A DNA stretch of 64,000 bases from Marsupella aquatica (GCA_973895155.1 OZ316899.1:7068001-7132000), one strand, 5' to 3'; positions 1 to 11,214 are shown, counted from the first letter of the stretch. Program-made: numbers and translations. The notes: a model not told the origin generated them from the sequence alone.

Positions 1-940
1 CCCAGGGCAATGCGGGTGATGCCTCAGCCCCAAGAGGTCATGGTGCTCGCAAGACGCGGGGGGTATTACCAAAATCCACAAGAGAACCTAAGGACAGACG
101 GCCCGCAAAGGAAAGACAATTGGAGGACCGTCCTCATACAACTCGCAAGGGCCCAGCCGCTGACGACGGTCAGGGTCCGTTGACTCAAGACCAACAACTC
201 ATTTATGACCAGTTGGAACACAACAAGGGGGCCTATGAAGTACTTACTTAGTCTAGGTAGCCAGAGTGCGACGAGTCCCGAGGGGGGAATGGTAGTTGGA
301 CAAAGTATGTTCCAAGTGAACCAGCTACCAACTCCTCCAACTTACAATGGGGCCTATGAACAAAGTGGACAAAAATTCCTGAGTTGGCTCTCCACGATGG
401 AGATTCATCTCCAGGTGTGCGTTGAGCGATCCACTTGGGCTATCGCAGCCGCTCCTTACCTGAAGGACTATGCCTTGACTTGGTACAAGTCATGGAAGAA
501 GTCGCAAGATGACTCCTCCTTGCCGTTAACTTGGGAAAACCTGGTTGAGGGACTCCGTGCTCATGTCACCACTAAGTACCCGGAGCAGCACGCTCAAAAA
601 TGTGTAACGGAGATGAGCTTCAGGGTGATATCAAAATGTTCATTACTTATTACCAGAATCAGTTGGCGTGTATCCCGGCGGGACAAGAGACCTACATACA
701 CAACTTCACAACTTTATAGTGAAGCTCCCGCCGTTGCTCAGGGAAAAGTTACAGGAAAAGCGTCATGAGTCCAAAACGCTTTCTGACGCCTTCGACAAGG
801 CAACTACATTGGTGAATAACCGACCTGACTTGGCGAAGGTGGGTGGCAAGGGATCCGAGGGGGAAGCTGGGAAAGCAAAAGGTCCCGAAAATAAGCGTAA
901 GCAGTCTGAGGGGGCGGGGGCCGGTGGTTTGGACCCCTAG
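1..940 (+). pseudogene. Ty3/gypsy chromovirus gag, 5'-cut by window, frameshifted
   Basis: This is the structural capsid protein of gypsy-1. The window opens inside the acidic/basic N-terminal region; the complete N-terminus is seen in the right copy from 36872. The capsid-like core, with the segment FLSWLSTMEIHL and the YLKDYALTWYKSW motif, lies in the frame of 205-768. A 2-bp deletion near 230, compared with gypsy-2 at about 30775, shifts the N-terminal frame. A second frameshift near 615-670 moves the downstream part (YIHNF...LREKLQEK) into the frame of 668-940, which ends at TAG 938-940. It is non-functional as read. Assignment rests on position upstream of CCHC/protease/RT and on the gag-like helical core. 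Confidence 0.85.
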
Positions 941-1459
941 CCCCAGAATGGAGAAGCTAAGCGAAACCGAAAGGCTGGCAACTTCAAGAAAGGAACCTCA
1001 TCGGCACAGAAAGCAAAGAAGCAGGCAACCATGGAACAGAGGCGGGCTGAAGGTTTGTGCTTCACATGTGGTGCCATGGGCCATCAAAGTAAGGATTGTT
1101 CCACGAAAGGTGGCAAGCCAAGCGGAGAGGGAGGGCAGAAGAGCATTAAGGTAAGTATCGCTCTAACCGAACCCTTAGTAGCTGACAAGGTCCCTGTAGG
1201 GGATGTTCCTGCAGGAGAGAGGGTGTTGTTGCAAGAGAAGATACCTCAAGTTAAGACAATGGATCCTGAAAAACTGATTTTTGTGAATGTCACTTCTAAT
1301 GGTAATCTGGGGGTTGCTTTGGTGGATACAGGCGCGACCGCCTGCTTCATAAGTGGGCAGGCGGCAGCACGTCTTGGGGTGGACGTGCAAGAGTTGCTAC
1401 AACCGTTAGTGTGCAAGTTTGCCAACGACACAAAAGATAGTGTCGAGAGTAGTACATAG
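941..1459 (+). pseudogene. gag zinc knuckle and aspartic protease of gypsy-1
   Basis: The reading frame of 668-940 continues past the TAG, so gag and protease were one polyprotein. A CCHC nucleocapsid knuckle (CFTCGAMGHQSKDC, spacing C-X2-C-X4-H-X4-C) lies near 1058-1100. A retropepsin active site follows (ALVDTGATACFI, near 1314-1350), keeping the catalytic Asp-Thr-Gly. The frame ends at TAG 1457-1459, before the RT. In the family the knuckle binds RNA and the protease cuts the polyprotein. The in-frame stop at 938 would separate the capsid from these parts. Confidence 0.85.
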
Positions 1460-1869
1460 ACTTTGGGTAGAGGTCATAGGCAAACAACAAAATTTTGTTA
1501 GTTAGGAGATGTTCTACATTCTAGACGGTCTAGCCGTAGACTTCATTTTGTCAATAGGTTATCTCAGAAAGCACAATGTTACCTTGAAACCGGGGGTTGA
1601 GTGCTCCATTTTCCCAATAAGGGCAGTGAGCCCACATTGTACACAAAGTTACCAAAAATAAATAAAGATTTCTCAAATTAAGTAAAGTGTCGTGGTTGTC
1701 TCCATGTGTATCGGCGAAGCAATGGTGGAAAGACTTCAAGGGTGGACATGAATGTTTCTTCTTTCATCTCCACCCAACTAAGGAGGCTGCGCCGCAGCCA
1801 AAAGGCAAGTCAGCTAAGGTTGGGCCCGACTGCGGTTGAATTCCAGAAATTTTAGAGGAATTCAACAAC
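1460..1869 (+). pseudogene. Degenerate protease-RT linker of gypsy-1
   Basis: There is no intact frame here. Translating across frames gives recognisable pieces of the usual segment between protease and RT, including a stretch like ILDGLAVDFILSIGYLRKHN (normally around a 'GxxxLxxHNxxI' motif), before the RT frame opens at 1870. The right copy carries one extra T at 38906, so the two copies differ in frame here. Nothing else is seen. Confidence 0.6.
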
Positions 1870-2525
1870 GTGCTCTCGCAGAAGCTACCTAAAGGTTTAC
1901 CCCCGCGGAGAGAAGTGGATCACCAAGTTGAGTTGGAGCCAGGTTTGGCTCCTCAGGCTAAAGCTCCTTATCGTTTGAACTTGAACAAACGAATGATGTT
2001 GAAGAACGCCTTGGAAGAGTTGATCGACCAAGGGTTCATTCGCCCTAGTAAAAGTCCTTACGGGGTGCCCGTGCTATTTGTGTCCAAAAAGGATGGTACT
2101 TTGAGATTGTGTGCAGATTACCGGGCCCTCAATAAGCAGACAGTAAAGACCAAGTACTCATTACCTCATATGGATGACCTCTTTGATTGCCTCTCCGGGG
2201 CTAAGAAGTTTTCAAGGTGGACTTGCGGTCTGGGTATTACCAGATCCGCATGGCTAAAGGAGACAAGTATAAGACCGCGATGCGCACAAGGTTTGGATCC
2301 TATGAGTTTTTGGTTATGCCGCTCGGGTTGTGTAACGCAACCGCAACATTCATGAAGATGATGAATACCATCTTCCATGACTTGTTGGACCAAGGAGTGG
2401 TCATCTTTAGTGACAACATCCTGATCTACTCAAAAACATTGGAGGAACATGAGCAGTTGCTCAGAGAAGTGTTCTCTCGCCTTGGTAAGGCTCGTCTCTT
2501 TGCTAAACCTAGCAAGTGCAAGTTT
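1870..2525 (+). pseudogene. gypsy-1 reverse transcriptase, N-terminal and palm part
   Basis: The RT begins with a typical chromovirus segment: LEELIDQGFIRPSKSPYG, VLFVSKKDGTLRLCADYR, and ALNKQTVKTKYSLPHMDDLF. A frameshift lies near 2210; the palm continues in another frame from 2217 (VDLRSGYYQIR, with the first catalytic Asp; FLVMPLGLCNATATF). The second catalytic motif reads FSDN near 2408-2419 instead of the usual (Y/F)xDD, so the last Asp is Asn (GAC to AAC, one transition). The gene is cut after KPSKCKF at 2525 by LINE-A; it resumes at 11215. Inactive on three counts. Confidence 0.93.
2511..2525. repeat. LINE-A target-site duplication, left
   Basis: AGCAAGTGCAAGTTT occurs here and again at 11200-11214 on the other side of LINE-A. 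The RT coding sequence reads straight through when one copy is counted. Fifteen base pairs is normal for LINE insertion. Confidence 0.93.
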
Positions 2526-2538
2526 TTTTTTTTTTTTT

Positions 2539-2714
2539 GGTTTTGGAAATAAAAATGAAACCCGCGAAAACCCACGGGAAGGGGGGCCCAACAGGGCAAC
2601 ATAAGCGTGGGCAGCATAGTGTGACCCAGGTGAGGCCATAATGAGCACCTATGTGCAAAGGCACAAAGAAGTGTTCCTAGCCAACTAAAGTAGAATGCAT
2701 AAACAAGTATTGCT
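2539..2714 (-). other. LINE-A 3' untranslated region
   Basis: The 176 bases between the ORF2 stop and the poly(A) tail carry no frame. A short G/C-rich stretch (complement of 2571-2600) precedes the tail. A related segment with the same GAAACCC...GGG character precedes the LINE-B tail near 21235, which suggests a shared 3' recognition region. Confidence 0.6.
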
Positions 2715-5700
2715 TCAACTAAAAAGCCATGCGTCTGGATGAGTAACCCACCTAAGACGTTCCTGACGGACTAATTCTTTGACTCGCAGTAATCTAGTAT
2801 GTTTTCTACTGGGACCCGAGGCTTCACAGAGGCCATGCAAGGAGTCTAACATATCTGAAAGGAGTAGATTCAGATTAAACCTTCTACTGTTGACACGATT
2901 AAAAAGCTGCTCATTCCGTGCCAGCCAGAGAGTCCACAGCACGTGGTAAACCACAAAGACCCGAATGGTTCTCTCAATTTTGGTGCATCCAGTGACTTCC
3001 AAGACAGAGAATAAATTCAAATGTCTCCAAGAAGTGGCTCCCGGAAAAATCCACCCAGCTAGCTGCCAGCACCTCTTAGCGAAGGGACATGTGAAGAAAA
3101 GATGAGGAATTGTTTCAAGAACATTGGTGCACAGTAGGCAGCTTCCATCTCCTTTACCAATCTTTCTAGCTCGTGTTCCAGTGAATAACCCTTGAGCAGC
3201 TAATCTCCAAAGGAATAAGCGGCCTTTTAACGGTAAATCAGATGACCATAGAGCATTCCAGAAATTGTTCCATTCGAGGTCAGAAAAAGAAATGCTCCAA
3301 ATCCCGTTGAGCCTGAGAGAATTAGAGCCTTTGGGTCGAATCAGCTGATACATACGTGCATTGGACAGGGTGAAGCTCTTCAGCCATTCATGTTTGTCAG
3401 ACCAACACCATTGGGCGGCACGAGCTTGGAGATCTCCAAAGCAATCCACAGTACCTTTGATTTTGTCCACGAATGCTAAACAAAGCTCTCTTGTTGCAGC
3501 GTCAGCACCACGTATTCTTGCAATTTTAGTAGAAAAGGTTCGAACAACTGAGTCATGAGAACCATTTAAATCCGACATCGTCCTTACTCCAATCCTCCCG
3601 CACATCTTGATAATGGAGAAAATCATGTCATCCTGTAGGTGCTGAAAACCTTCTAGGCATCTCACAACATCCTCCACGCTCCACCAGCATGCCATGCCAG
3701 AAACGCCCGGTGAGAGTATACGGTGCAGCCGAAGAGACTCCCAAGCCTTCCACAAACTACCCGTGTAAAAGAGACAGCCAAAAGAACGAGGGTAATAGAG
3801 CAATAGTCAATCAGAGAGAGAGTATCTATTTCTCCTGATGCGCTTAGCATTCCTCCATTTTGCCAATCTCAAATTTTCCCCAAAAAGCCTAGCCCATTCA
3901 AAGACTTGCGAATCCAGAGCACGGGTGAACCATTGATAGAGTAAAGCATGAGAGTGACTACGAAAGTCCTTAAACCCAAGGCCACCGTCCACCATAGGCC
4001 GTGCCATCGTCTTCCACGCTACCAGGGGAATTTTCCGTCCACCATTCTCATTATATCCCCAAAGGAAGTTACGGCAGAGAGTCACCAAAGTCTTAGCCAA
4101 AGAGTTGGAGCTTCTGAGGAACATCATATGATAGATAGGAATAGCTTGCAATACATGCTTAACAAGAATAGTGCGTCCTGTGAAAGAAAGAAAACGGGTG
4201 GCCCAAGCAGAAAGTCGAGAACTAATCTTGTCAAGACAGAAGGTGTGGAGTTGCAAGGAAGAAAGGTCCCATCCCATAGGCGCACCAAGGTATCTTTGAA
4301 TTTCCCCTTTCCCGCTGATCTTGCAACCAGTGTTAACCAGCCATTCCGGAATCTCCTCCAACGCAAGTGGAATGACAGTAGACTTACGTAAGTTGAGCCG
4401 AGCACCAGATGCAAGTTCGTAACAAGCAATTGCTTCCGTGACCTTATTGAAATCTTCTTCAGATGCAGGAATGAACAATCCAAGATCATCTGCAAATAAT
4501 CTGTAACAGATCATGAGGGCCTCAAAGATTTGAATACCTCTCAGTCGTCCATGCAGAATCTCCTGATCCAAATAGTCCATGAGAGGTTGAGTAGCAATCG
4601 CAAATAAAAGAGGAGATAACGGGCAACCTTGACGGACACCACGGAGCAACTGGATTTCCTTCGAGAACATGCCATTCAAATGAACCTTGGAGCCCGCGCC
4701 AGTGAGTAAGGATCTCACTAAACTAATGTAGTGACTACCGAGTCCAAGCAAATGCATAGCTTCCCAGATGTAGGAGTGGCAGACTCTGTCGAAGGCCTTC
4801 TCAAAGTCCAACATAAGAAAAAGAGAGCTTTTCTTGTTAACTCGTATCCAGTCGACAGTCAGCCAGGCAACCGAGATGTTTTCTAAAATGTGCCTGCTCG
4901 GAATGAATCCAGTTTGCTGAGGACTAATAAGCTTGTGTATAAGTGGTTTAAGGCGTAAAGCCAAGATCTTAGCCACAACCTTGTAGATGGTATTGAGCAT
5001 AGTAAGAGGGCGCCAGTCCTTCAAACATCTTTTATTGGGTTTCTTCGGGATCAATTTGATCACACCTTCCTTCATGTTAGCCGAAAATTTTCCTGTTCTC
5101 AAGAAATCCAGAATCATCTCATAAATGTCTTCTTTCATAAAGTGCCAACAAGATCTGTACACTTTGGCAGTGATACCATCAGGTCCCGGTGCTTTGTCAG
5201 CCGGAAGTAACCAAAGAGTAGAACGAATCTCCTCCATCGATGGGGGGGATTCCAGTTGCCTAATTTCAGCTGCCGTAAGCGACTTACCAGTGTTAGCAAA
5301 GAGTTTGCGTCTAGCTTCTCTAACTTCAAACAAAGTACTAAAAGCCAAATCCTCCGGCGCCTCGTAAAGAGCACAATATTGTTTTTCTACTTCTTTCAGA
5401 ATACTATCCTCTTGAGTTAATATGTCGCCATTATCAAGAAGTAGTATAGACATGTTTTCTCTGAGTCTTTTAGCCTTGACCGTAGCAAAGTAGAACTTAG
5501 ATGGTGCGTCTCCCTGCCCCAGCCATTTGATCCGTGAGAGTCTCCTGCCCATTTGTGCCTCTTCATGTTCAGCTATTCTTACCTGATCGTCCACAGTAGC
5601 AAAATCAGCGATGTCTGATTCAGATAGTGAACTAATAAGGGCTACCTTAAGTGTTCGCAGACGATTCCTCAAGAGAGAGATTTCCACCTCTCGGGCAAGT

Positions 5701-6773
5701 GGTGCGGATTGTAATTCCTTGTATTTTTCCCGCAGCCTTAAACTAGCCAGATAAAAACAAAGGTGAGGATCCACCACCCGATCTTCTTGCACCTCCCATG
5801 CACCACAAAGTTTTTCCAAACAACCTTCAACTCTGAGCAGCCCCACATTGGCCTTGAAATAGGAGGACTAGTGTGAGGTCGTTCCCAACTCCACATTAGA
5901 AAGACGGAAGTGAAGAACGATAGGATCGTGATCCAAAAGTGCAGATCCTCCTTCGTGACAAAGTTCTACAACCGAATCTGTCCACCAGCTTTTTCCACTA
6001 AGGTAAAATCGGTCAAGTCTAGACTGCACCACAGACCCATTAATTTTCCGTCGCCAAGTGAAGTTTGCGCCACGAAAGCTCCGAGTAACACCAATAGCGT
6101 CCTCCAAATCAAGTCTCATTTTAAAAAACCTCCAGAATTCTGCCTCCCTTCCTCTGATCAGTGGCGATGAACCAGACGAATCATTTCTGCTTTCAGTCAT
6201 ATTGAAATCCCCACAGATAATCCAGTTGTCGTGAGGAAGGGATATTTTGAGTTCATGCCACAGTAGAGCACGGTCTTGAGGGAGATTAGGTGCATACACA
6301 CTTACTAGACCGAAGTTTCCCAAAGGGTGAGAAACACGCACCCACACAGCGCGGCCTTTGTCTACTACTCCAGATTGAGTGATAGAAATAGAGGGGTGAA
6401 TAAGTAACAAAGTACCCCCGCATTTGTCATCTGGCTCAGCAGATAAATATTGATAGGAAGGTAGAATCAACCGAAGCGCTAGACCTAGTCTAAAACTATC
6501 AGCTTTAACCTCTTGTAAAGCTAAGGCAGTCAATGTGGTCGTGAGCGAAATAATCCAAATTTTCACCACATGTTTCCTGTTCGATTCGCACAGACCACAG
6601 ACATTCCATGAAGCTATATACAATTCATTATCCATTTTAGTTTTCAAAATGTTCTTCCAACTCTCGTAAGAATCAGGAAACGAGAGAGGCCATCCCAACA
6701 GAAAATGCAGATCAGCAGATAAGCAGATCCTGAAGAAAGCCCAAAACAGATTCTCGAAGCACTTATTTGGCAT
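2715..6773 (-). pseudogene. LINE-A ORF2: endonuclease, reverse transcriptase, zf-RVT-like tail
   Basis: This is a single frame of 1,353 codons from ATG 6773, broken only by TAG at 5868-5870 and TGA at 3807-3809; I see no frameshift. An endonuclease/exonuclease/phosphatase fold starts near residue 50 (SWNVCG at 55-60; CGDFN; LDRF; DHDPIV). The RT has LDFEKAFDR with the first catalytic Asp, RQGCPLSPLLF and an intact FADD motif near residues 760-763. The C-terminal zf-RVT-like region (LFLWRLAAQGLF, CLLC, HLFFTC) lies near 1186-1240. In the family, ORF2 nicks the target and copies the RNA in place. The left copy has Ser where the right has Leu (5083/42356). Confidence 0.95.
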
Positions 6774-7490
6774 GGCGCCCCGGGGAAGTCGGGATGACCG
6801 AATTGGAGTTAGCAGCCGAGCGCGTCCGCATTAAAGAGTCCGAAGTAGGAGGTTCCCGAGCAGGGTAATGGAGAGAGCGTCCCTTCTTGTTGTCATCCTT
6901 TTTGTCCTTCTTCTTCTGGTCGGTAGGTGGAGTTCAAAGTTCTAGTTTTCTTGCTTGCTCCTTCTTTGACTGGCTCTTAGAAATATATTCCTCATATTCT
7001 GACATCTCTATATCAGATCCACCCCGCAGAGAAGCCTCCTCAACATCAGTGGCAGGTTGAATATCCATGTAATCTGTGTTTGAAGTTGGCTCCACTGCAA
7101 GAGAGGAAGGGCTCGGTACAACAACTAGGGAGTCCTGCTTGTCGATTTCTGCTGCTCCATGCTTCCTCAAAGCCTGCGAATCAGATATTCTCTCTATAGC
7201 AGGCCAATCCACTGCGCCAGGGATAACATCCTATGAACTATGATCTTCAAAGAGAGCATTGTCTCTGAGAAGCGAAGCAAAATTTCCAGTGGAACAATCA
7301 GCCAGGGGAGTCGGAAGGATGGTGGTAGAAGGAGAAGATTCTTCAATCCCCACCGGAGTGCCAATACTGGGAGAACGCACTTTATCAATCAAAACAGCAG
7401 TCGGGGACAAAGTCTGATTTTGATTCAAAGGTGACCTGGGGCTAATAACACTATCCCCTCTAGAAAGGGCAATGATATTACCAATGTTAA
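6763..7490 (-). pseudogene. LINE-A ORF1, C-terminal part, separated from the main ORF1
   Basis: Ser/Thr-rich and then acidic and lysine-rich sequence lies upstream of ORF2 in the same reading frame as ORF1 (10878). It is broken by a TAG near 7222 and a TGA at 6934-6936, and ends at TAA 6763-6765, overlapping the ORF2 ATG at 6771-6773. The lysine-rich run TDQKKKDKKDDNKKG lies just after the TGA. I read it as the tail of ORF1 displaced by the AT-rich block at 7491-9273. Alternatively ORF1 normally ends at 9274 and this is a spacer, but its codon-like composition favours the first reading. Confidence 0.55.
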
Positions 7491-9273
7491 GGGTATTTTG
7501 TAATATAGTACATTAGTTAGAAATAATAATAAAATTATAAATTTTGAACTTTTTCTGAGTCAAAGGTGCAGTATAGCTACCTTTTGTAGCAATTTAGATC
7601 AACTGAACACTTTACCTAATGTCATGCTACACCGAAGACTACTTCCTGTTCTGGATCTTGAACGACAGCGGAAGTCTTTACCTTTCATCGGCATCACACT
7701 CAAGACATGGATGTAATTCAAGAAGCTATGCAAGAGAATACCTACACAAGAGTTCAGCAACCAGACCAGACAGCACTACTCCAACAAGATTAGTTCTCCC
7801 ACGACAATAGTTAAGATCAGTCGATCTCTGCAATTTTAGTTAAATAGTTAAAGTAGTTAGAAAAGTCTCATACTTTTCCAGGAGATAGCCCTTATGTAGT
7901 AGAATCTCCCCTGAAAGTATCGACCAAAACCGACATATAGTTTAGAAGATATGACATTTTTAGTTTTGTAAAAAGCGTGAGTGCGCAAAGGTGCAACGGC
8001 GCTAGTGCTCCAAAGCGCAAAGGCGCAACGGCGTCTCCAACACTTAGAAAAATTTCCGGAAAATGTATTTTTTTTATCCGACAGCACTTTTCACCGATTT
8101 TATTAAGGCACTTAGACACCTCAGAAAAGTCTAAAATTTTGTCAGCATGTAGCATGTATATAAATCTTCCACCTAGAAAAGTTTCACCCCATTTTGACTT
8201 CTATGTTAGAAATTAAAATTCCGATAAACTCATTATTTATTAGTTTTACCACAAAAGTACAAAAACACTTTTACTCCAGTTTACACTAGGGATAACTTTT
8301 GGTTAGTTTTTCATTCCAGCAACATTCTAGTGAACCTTGAGTACTCCTGTAGCATATTTTCATATTTTTTACTTTAGTTTATGACCCTTAAGATATGAAA
8401 GGGCATGTCCTTTCATTATCTCTTTTCCCCTTTAGTTTCTGCTAGCCTATATGTAGTAGAGTTTTTGCCACTTTTTGTGTGAAGAAATTTCATGAGCGCT
8501 CAGTTGCAAGATTGCAACTTTGTTACCTCCATTTGTAGCAAGCACTCCATTGCATATGAGTACTTAATACAAAGGAATTCTTCCCCCTTCAAGTCTAAAT
8601 GAATGAGAAGTTTGGACCCTTGAAGTAAAATTATTGTGATTGTTAAATTTTTTGAGTATGTGGAAATAGATTCCTTGCTGGTAATGTTTCACATATTCCT
8701 TAGTTCTTGATGCATAGTTTTTGGCGTGACATTGCTTGTGCACGGGATGCAAAGATTGTTACTTATCAATTACTTATGGCTTCAAATTTGATTATGATGG
8801 TGTCTCTTATTTGTGACACAAAGTACCGATTGGATACAGAAGTGATTGATTACTAGTCTCCACTCAGTACCTTGGAAGGAAAAGTTGAGACATGTTGACG
8901 GCATTTTAGTAATCATCCTAGTATCGTAATCCTTTCCAGAAATGTTCTTGCGGATATACCACTTAAATCATATCAAATGAAGTTATGTTGAGGAGTCACC
9001 TTGGTTGTTTCCTAACTCCCTCACCATACCTCAGGATTTTTATTGTGTTTTATTAATTGTTTCCATTTTGTTAATTTTATTTTTAATGTCAAGCAGACAT
9101 TTAAAACTATGCCTTGATGAGCAACCATAGTAAAAGGCTCAACCTTTGTGTTTTTGGTTACCTTATTCATTCATAAGTGCTAAATCATAGAAAATCATTC
9201 CTTACATGTTCTTCCATGGGAACGAATACCGAGTTTTGGATCTTAAATGTTTATTTATGTCCCTAGTGTGATA
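7491..9273. other. AT-rich block inside LINE-A, no gene
   Basis: About 1.8 kb is much more A/T-rich than its surroundings and has no frame above about 90 codons, none with recognisable motifs. It holds a doubled GC-rich stretch near 7982-8034 (GCGCAAAGGCGCAACGGCG and variants). I could not identify inverted ends or a target duplication. It may be a non-autonomous transposon inserted in ORF1, or an unusual inter-ORF spacer. Confidence 0.5.
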
Positions 9274-10878
9274 CTACATATTTCTCTCAACCGTAGGATC
9301 AAGAGGATCGACCCCTGGAGGGCTAGTAGCCGAAGATCCCCTAGGCGCGCCAGCACCAGCTGTCGCAAGGACCTCTTCCGGTGCCCGAGGAGAGGGACCC
9401 AAAGGGACCCCCCCAGACTCAACGTGAATAGAGTCAGAGGACCAAGGAACCACCCTGTCAGAAGCATACGTCTCGTCCGCCTCATTGTGTGTCCTATCTG
9501 GTTCAGGTTCGTCGTTTTTAATCTCCTTTGTTTCAAAGGCTTTGCACTGTCTGGCTAAATGGCCCTGTTCATTGCATCTAAAACAATGGTAGGGAATGTT
9601 CTTGAACGTGACTGGCTGCCAGATAGTGATATCATCGGTGATCTCGATTCCAACACTTTGAGGGATCTCGTGACACGTATCCCAAAGTATACATGCACGA
9701 TCATGAGGAAACGAGCTTCGAACGTCTCCCTGGATATAATAAAGGAGTTTCCCAGGGGATTCCGCAATTCTTTTCCGACAACCTTCAAGAACCAGAGCAC
9801 AGAAAGGGATCTCAATCCAGACAGGTAATTTGGTGTAAGTTTCACTTCGCACATCAAAAGAAGGCTCCCACGGGAAAGTGTGGACAAATTTCCGATCCAT
9901 GAAAAATGGGGCCAGCTCTAAAGTTGCATCTCTGTGTTCCGGGTGAACAAACAAAATCATGTAAAACTTCTTGCCCACAAATTTAATCTGCGAAACCGGC
10001 CAACCCATGTCGTTGATGAAGATGCCTTCAACCCAATCACGAAAGACTGGAAGCAGAGGAGCGCGGTCAGTGAAGTAGCACATCATGGTGCAATTGTAGA
10101 GCTCCAAAACTGAAAGGGCCACCTCATCGAATGACCACTTGAAAGTAGTGTGGAGCTTATTCGGCCAATCTTCCCTGGAATTGTTCGAGATTGTCTTCAG
10201 AATATCCAAACATGCTTCTGAATTTTCCCCAAAAAAGTCGTTGTGTTCATGGATGGGAGCAAACGTGTTCGAGTGAGCCTGTTGACGGCTGGAAGTAGGT
10301 TCAACATTGTTTTCCAATCCCCTGTAATTCCTCGATATTCCAAGATCAAGATCTCTACGTTCACCCCAGCGCTCACATGAAGATTCAGGCTGCACAGGGT
10401 CATTCCGGCGATCTCCAGAGACAGGGTGAGGTCCCAAGTGAGGAGCAGCATCCGCACCCGGCGGGGAAGCAAGAGGTCTCTCCTCAACGACAACAACTTC
10501 TTGAAAATCTGCATCCATTTGATCAGCCCACGAAGGACCATTTCTAGGAATGAATCGAGAAATCCTTGGAGGCTGTTCAGCTGGTGGTCTTCGGTCATGC
10601 TTTGCCGAGTTGTCAAAAAGGTCGTAGGGTGCATTCTTTGGTCCTCCGCGCGCATCCTGCATAGAGAATCTACTGGGCACATTTCCTCCTATACCCCTCC
10701 TGATTTCATCTCCATCACGTGTATTACCCCCCTCAGACAAGGGTGAGCCATCATTCCTCCAAGAAGTGCCATACCGATTCCTGCCAAATCCTCTTCCAGA
10801 CGAAGCAGCACCGAGTCTACCAGGCCCTCGACCGGCATATGCACGAGTATCCATTCCAGTGCGCCAATTGTAATCCAT
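9274..10878 (-). CDS. LINE-A ORF1: RNA-binding gag-like protein with CCHC knuckle
   Basis: The frame is 534 codons, open from ATG 10878. The N-terminus is Gly/Arg-rich (residues about 10-45), followed by a charged linker. A region resembling the plant DUF4283 domain lies near residues 245-400 (WSFDEVALSVLELYNC, FVGKKFYMILFV, PFFMDRKFVHTFPW, LPVWIEIPF). A zinc knuckle CFRCNEQGHLARQC with C-X2-C-X4-H-X4-C spacing is at about 432-445. In L1 elements ORF1 coats the RNA and chaperones integration. The TAG at 9274 lies at the edge of the AT-rich block, so the original protein was probably longer. The right copy differs by Val to Ala at 10121/47394. Confidence 0.9.
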   Translation of the reverse strand: MDYNWRTGMDTRAYAGRGPGRLGAASSGRGFGRNRYGTSWRNDGSPLSEGGNTRDGDEIRRGIGGNVPSRFSMQDARGGPKNAPYDLFDNSAKHDRRPPAEQPPRISRFIPRNGPSWADQMDADFQEVVVVEERPLASPPGADAAPHLGPHPVSGDRRNDPVQPESSCERWGERRDLDLGISRNYRGLENNVEPTSSRQQAHSNTFAPIHEHNDFFGENSEACLDILKTISNNSREDWPNKLHTTFKWSFDEVALSVLELYNCTMMCYFTDRAPLLPVFRDWVEGIFINDMGWPVSQIKFVGKKFYMILFVHPEHRDATLELAPFFMDRKFVHTFPWEPSFDVRSETYTKLPVWIEIPFCALVLEGCRKRIAESPGKLLYYIQGDVRSSFPHDRACILWDTCHEIPQSVGIEITDDITIWQPVTFKNIPYHCFRCNEQGHLARQCKAFETKEIKNDEPEPDRTHNEADETYASDRVVPWSSDSIHVESGGVPLGPSPRAPEEVLATAGAGAPRGSSATSPPGVDPLDPTVERNM

Positions 10879-11199
10879 AGTTCAATGTTGCTTCAGAATA
10901 GGGAGCGCAAAGGATCCAAGGACCGTAACGAATGTATGTGTTGAGACTACCAAGACCAGAGACTCCGCTACAGCATCATCCTACCTCAAATGCTCAGAAG
11001 TTAGTCTGAATGCAATCTATCACAGCGAAAAAGGTGTCGAGAAAAAGCTCTGACGCTACTGGATCCAATGAGACCGACAACGTATTTACCAAAAATCTTA
11101 AACTTGTGTAAACCCGGAACGCAAATGTGAGATGCTCAAGCTCTCACCGCTCTCACCGCTCTTCTCCGCTCCTTCAGCTCTGTACTCAGCATCTTGTTC
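10879..11199 (-). other. LINE-A 5' leader
   Basis: The 321 bases upstream of ORF1 hold no frame. The extreme 5' end is purine-rich on the - strand, with a short GAGCGGTGAGAGCGGTGAGAG repeat (complement of 11145-11163). L1 elements carry an internal promoter in this region; I see no distinctive motif proving it. Confidence 0.5.
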
Positions 11200-11214
11200 A
11201 GCAAGTGCAAGTTT
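11200..11214. repeat. LINE-A target-site duplication, right
   Basis: This is the second copy of AGCAAGTGCAAGTTT, identical to 2511-2525. It marks the 5' end of LINE-A and the point where gypsy-1 RT resumes. Confidence 0.93.

Larger units (their letters stand above)
2526..11199 (-). mobile_element. LINE-A, L1-type non-LTR retrotransposon inserted in gypsy-1 RT
   Basis: The element runs on the - strand: 5' leader 11199-10879, ORF1 from 10878, ORF2 6773-2715, a 3' untranslated segment and a poly(A) tail (T run 2523-2538). A 15-bp target duplication flanks it. It is close to full length: both ORFs start where expected, and the ATG of ORF2 overlaps the stop of ORF1 at 6763-6773, as in plant L1s. 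ORF1 is interrupted by an AT-rich block (7491-9273). ORF2 has only two in-frame nonsense codons, so this is a fairly young insertion compared with its gypsy host. Confidence 0.95.

Noticed and set aside
7491-9273. AT-rich block as a Helitron (CTAG followed by T near 9268)
   Set aside because: No GC hairpin stands before the CTAG and no TC start was found at the other edge.
9247-10746. Several + strand frames of 89-106 codons
   Set aside because: They are shadows of LINE-A ORF1 on the opposite strand.
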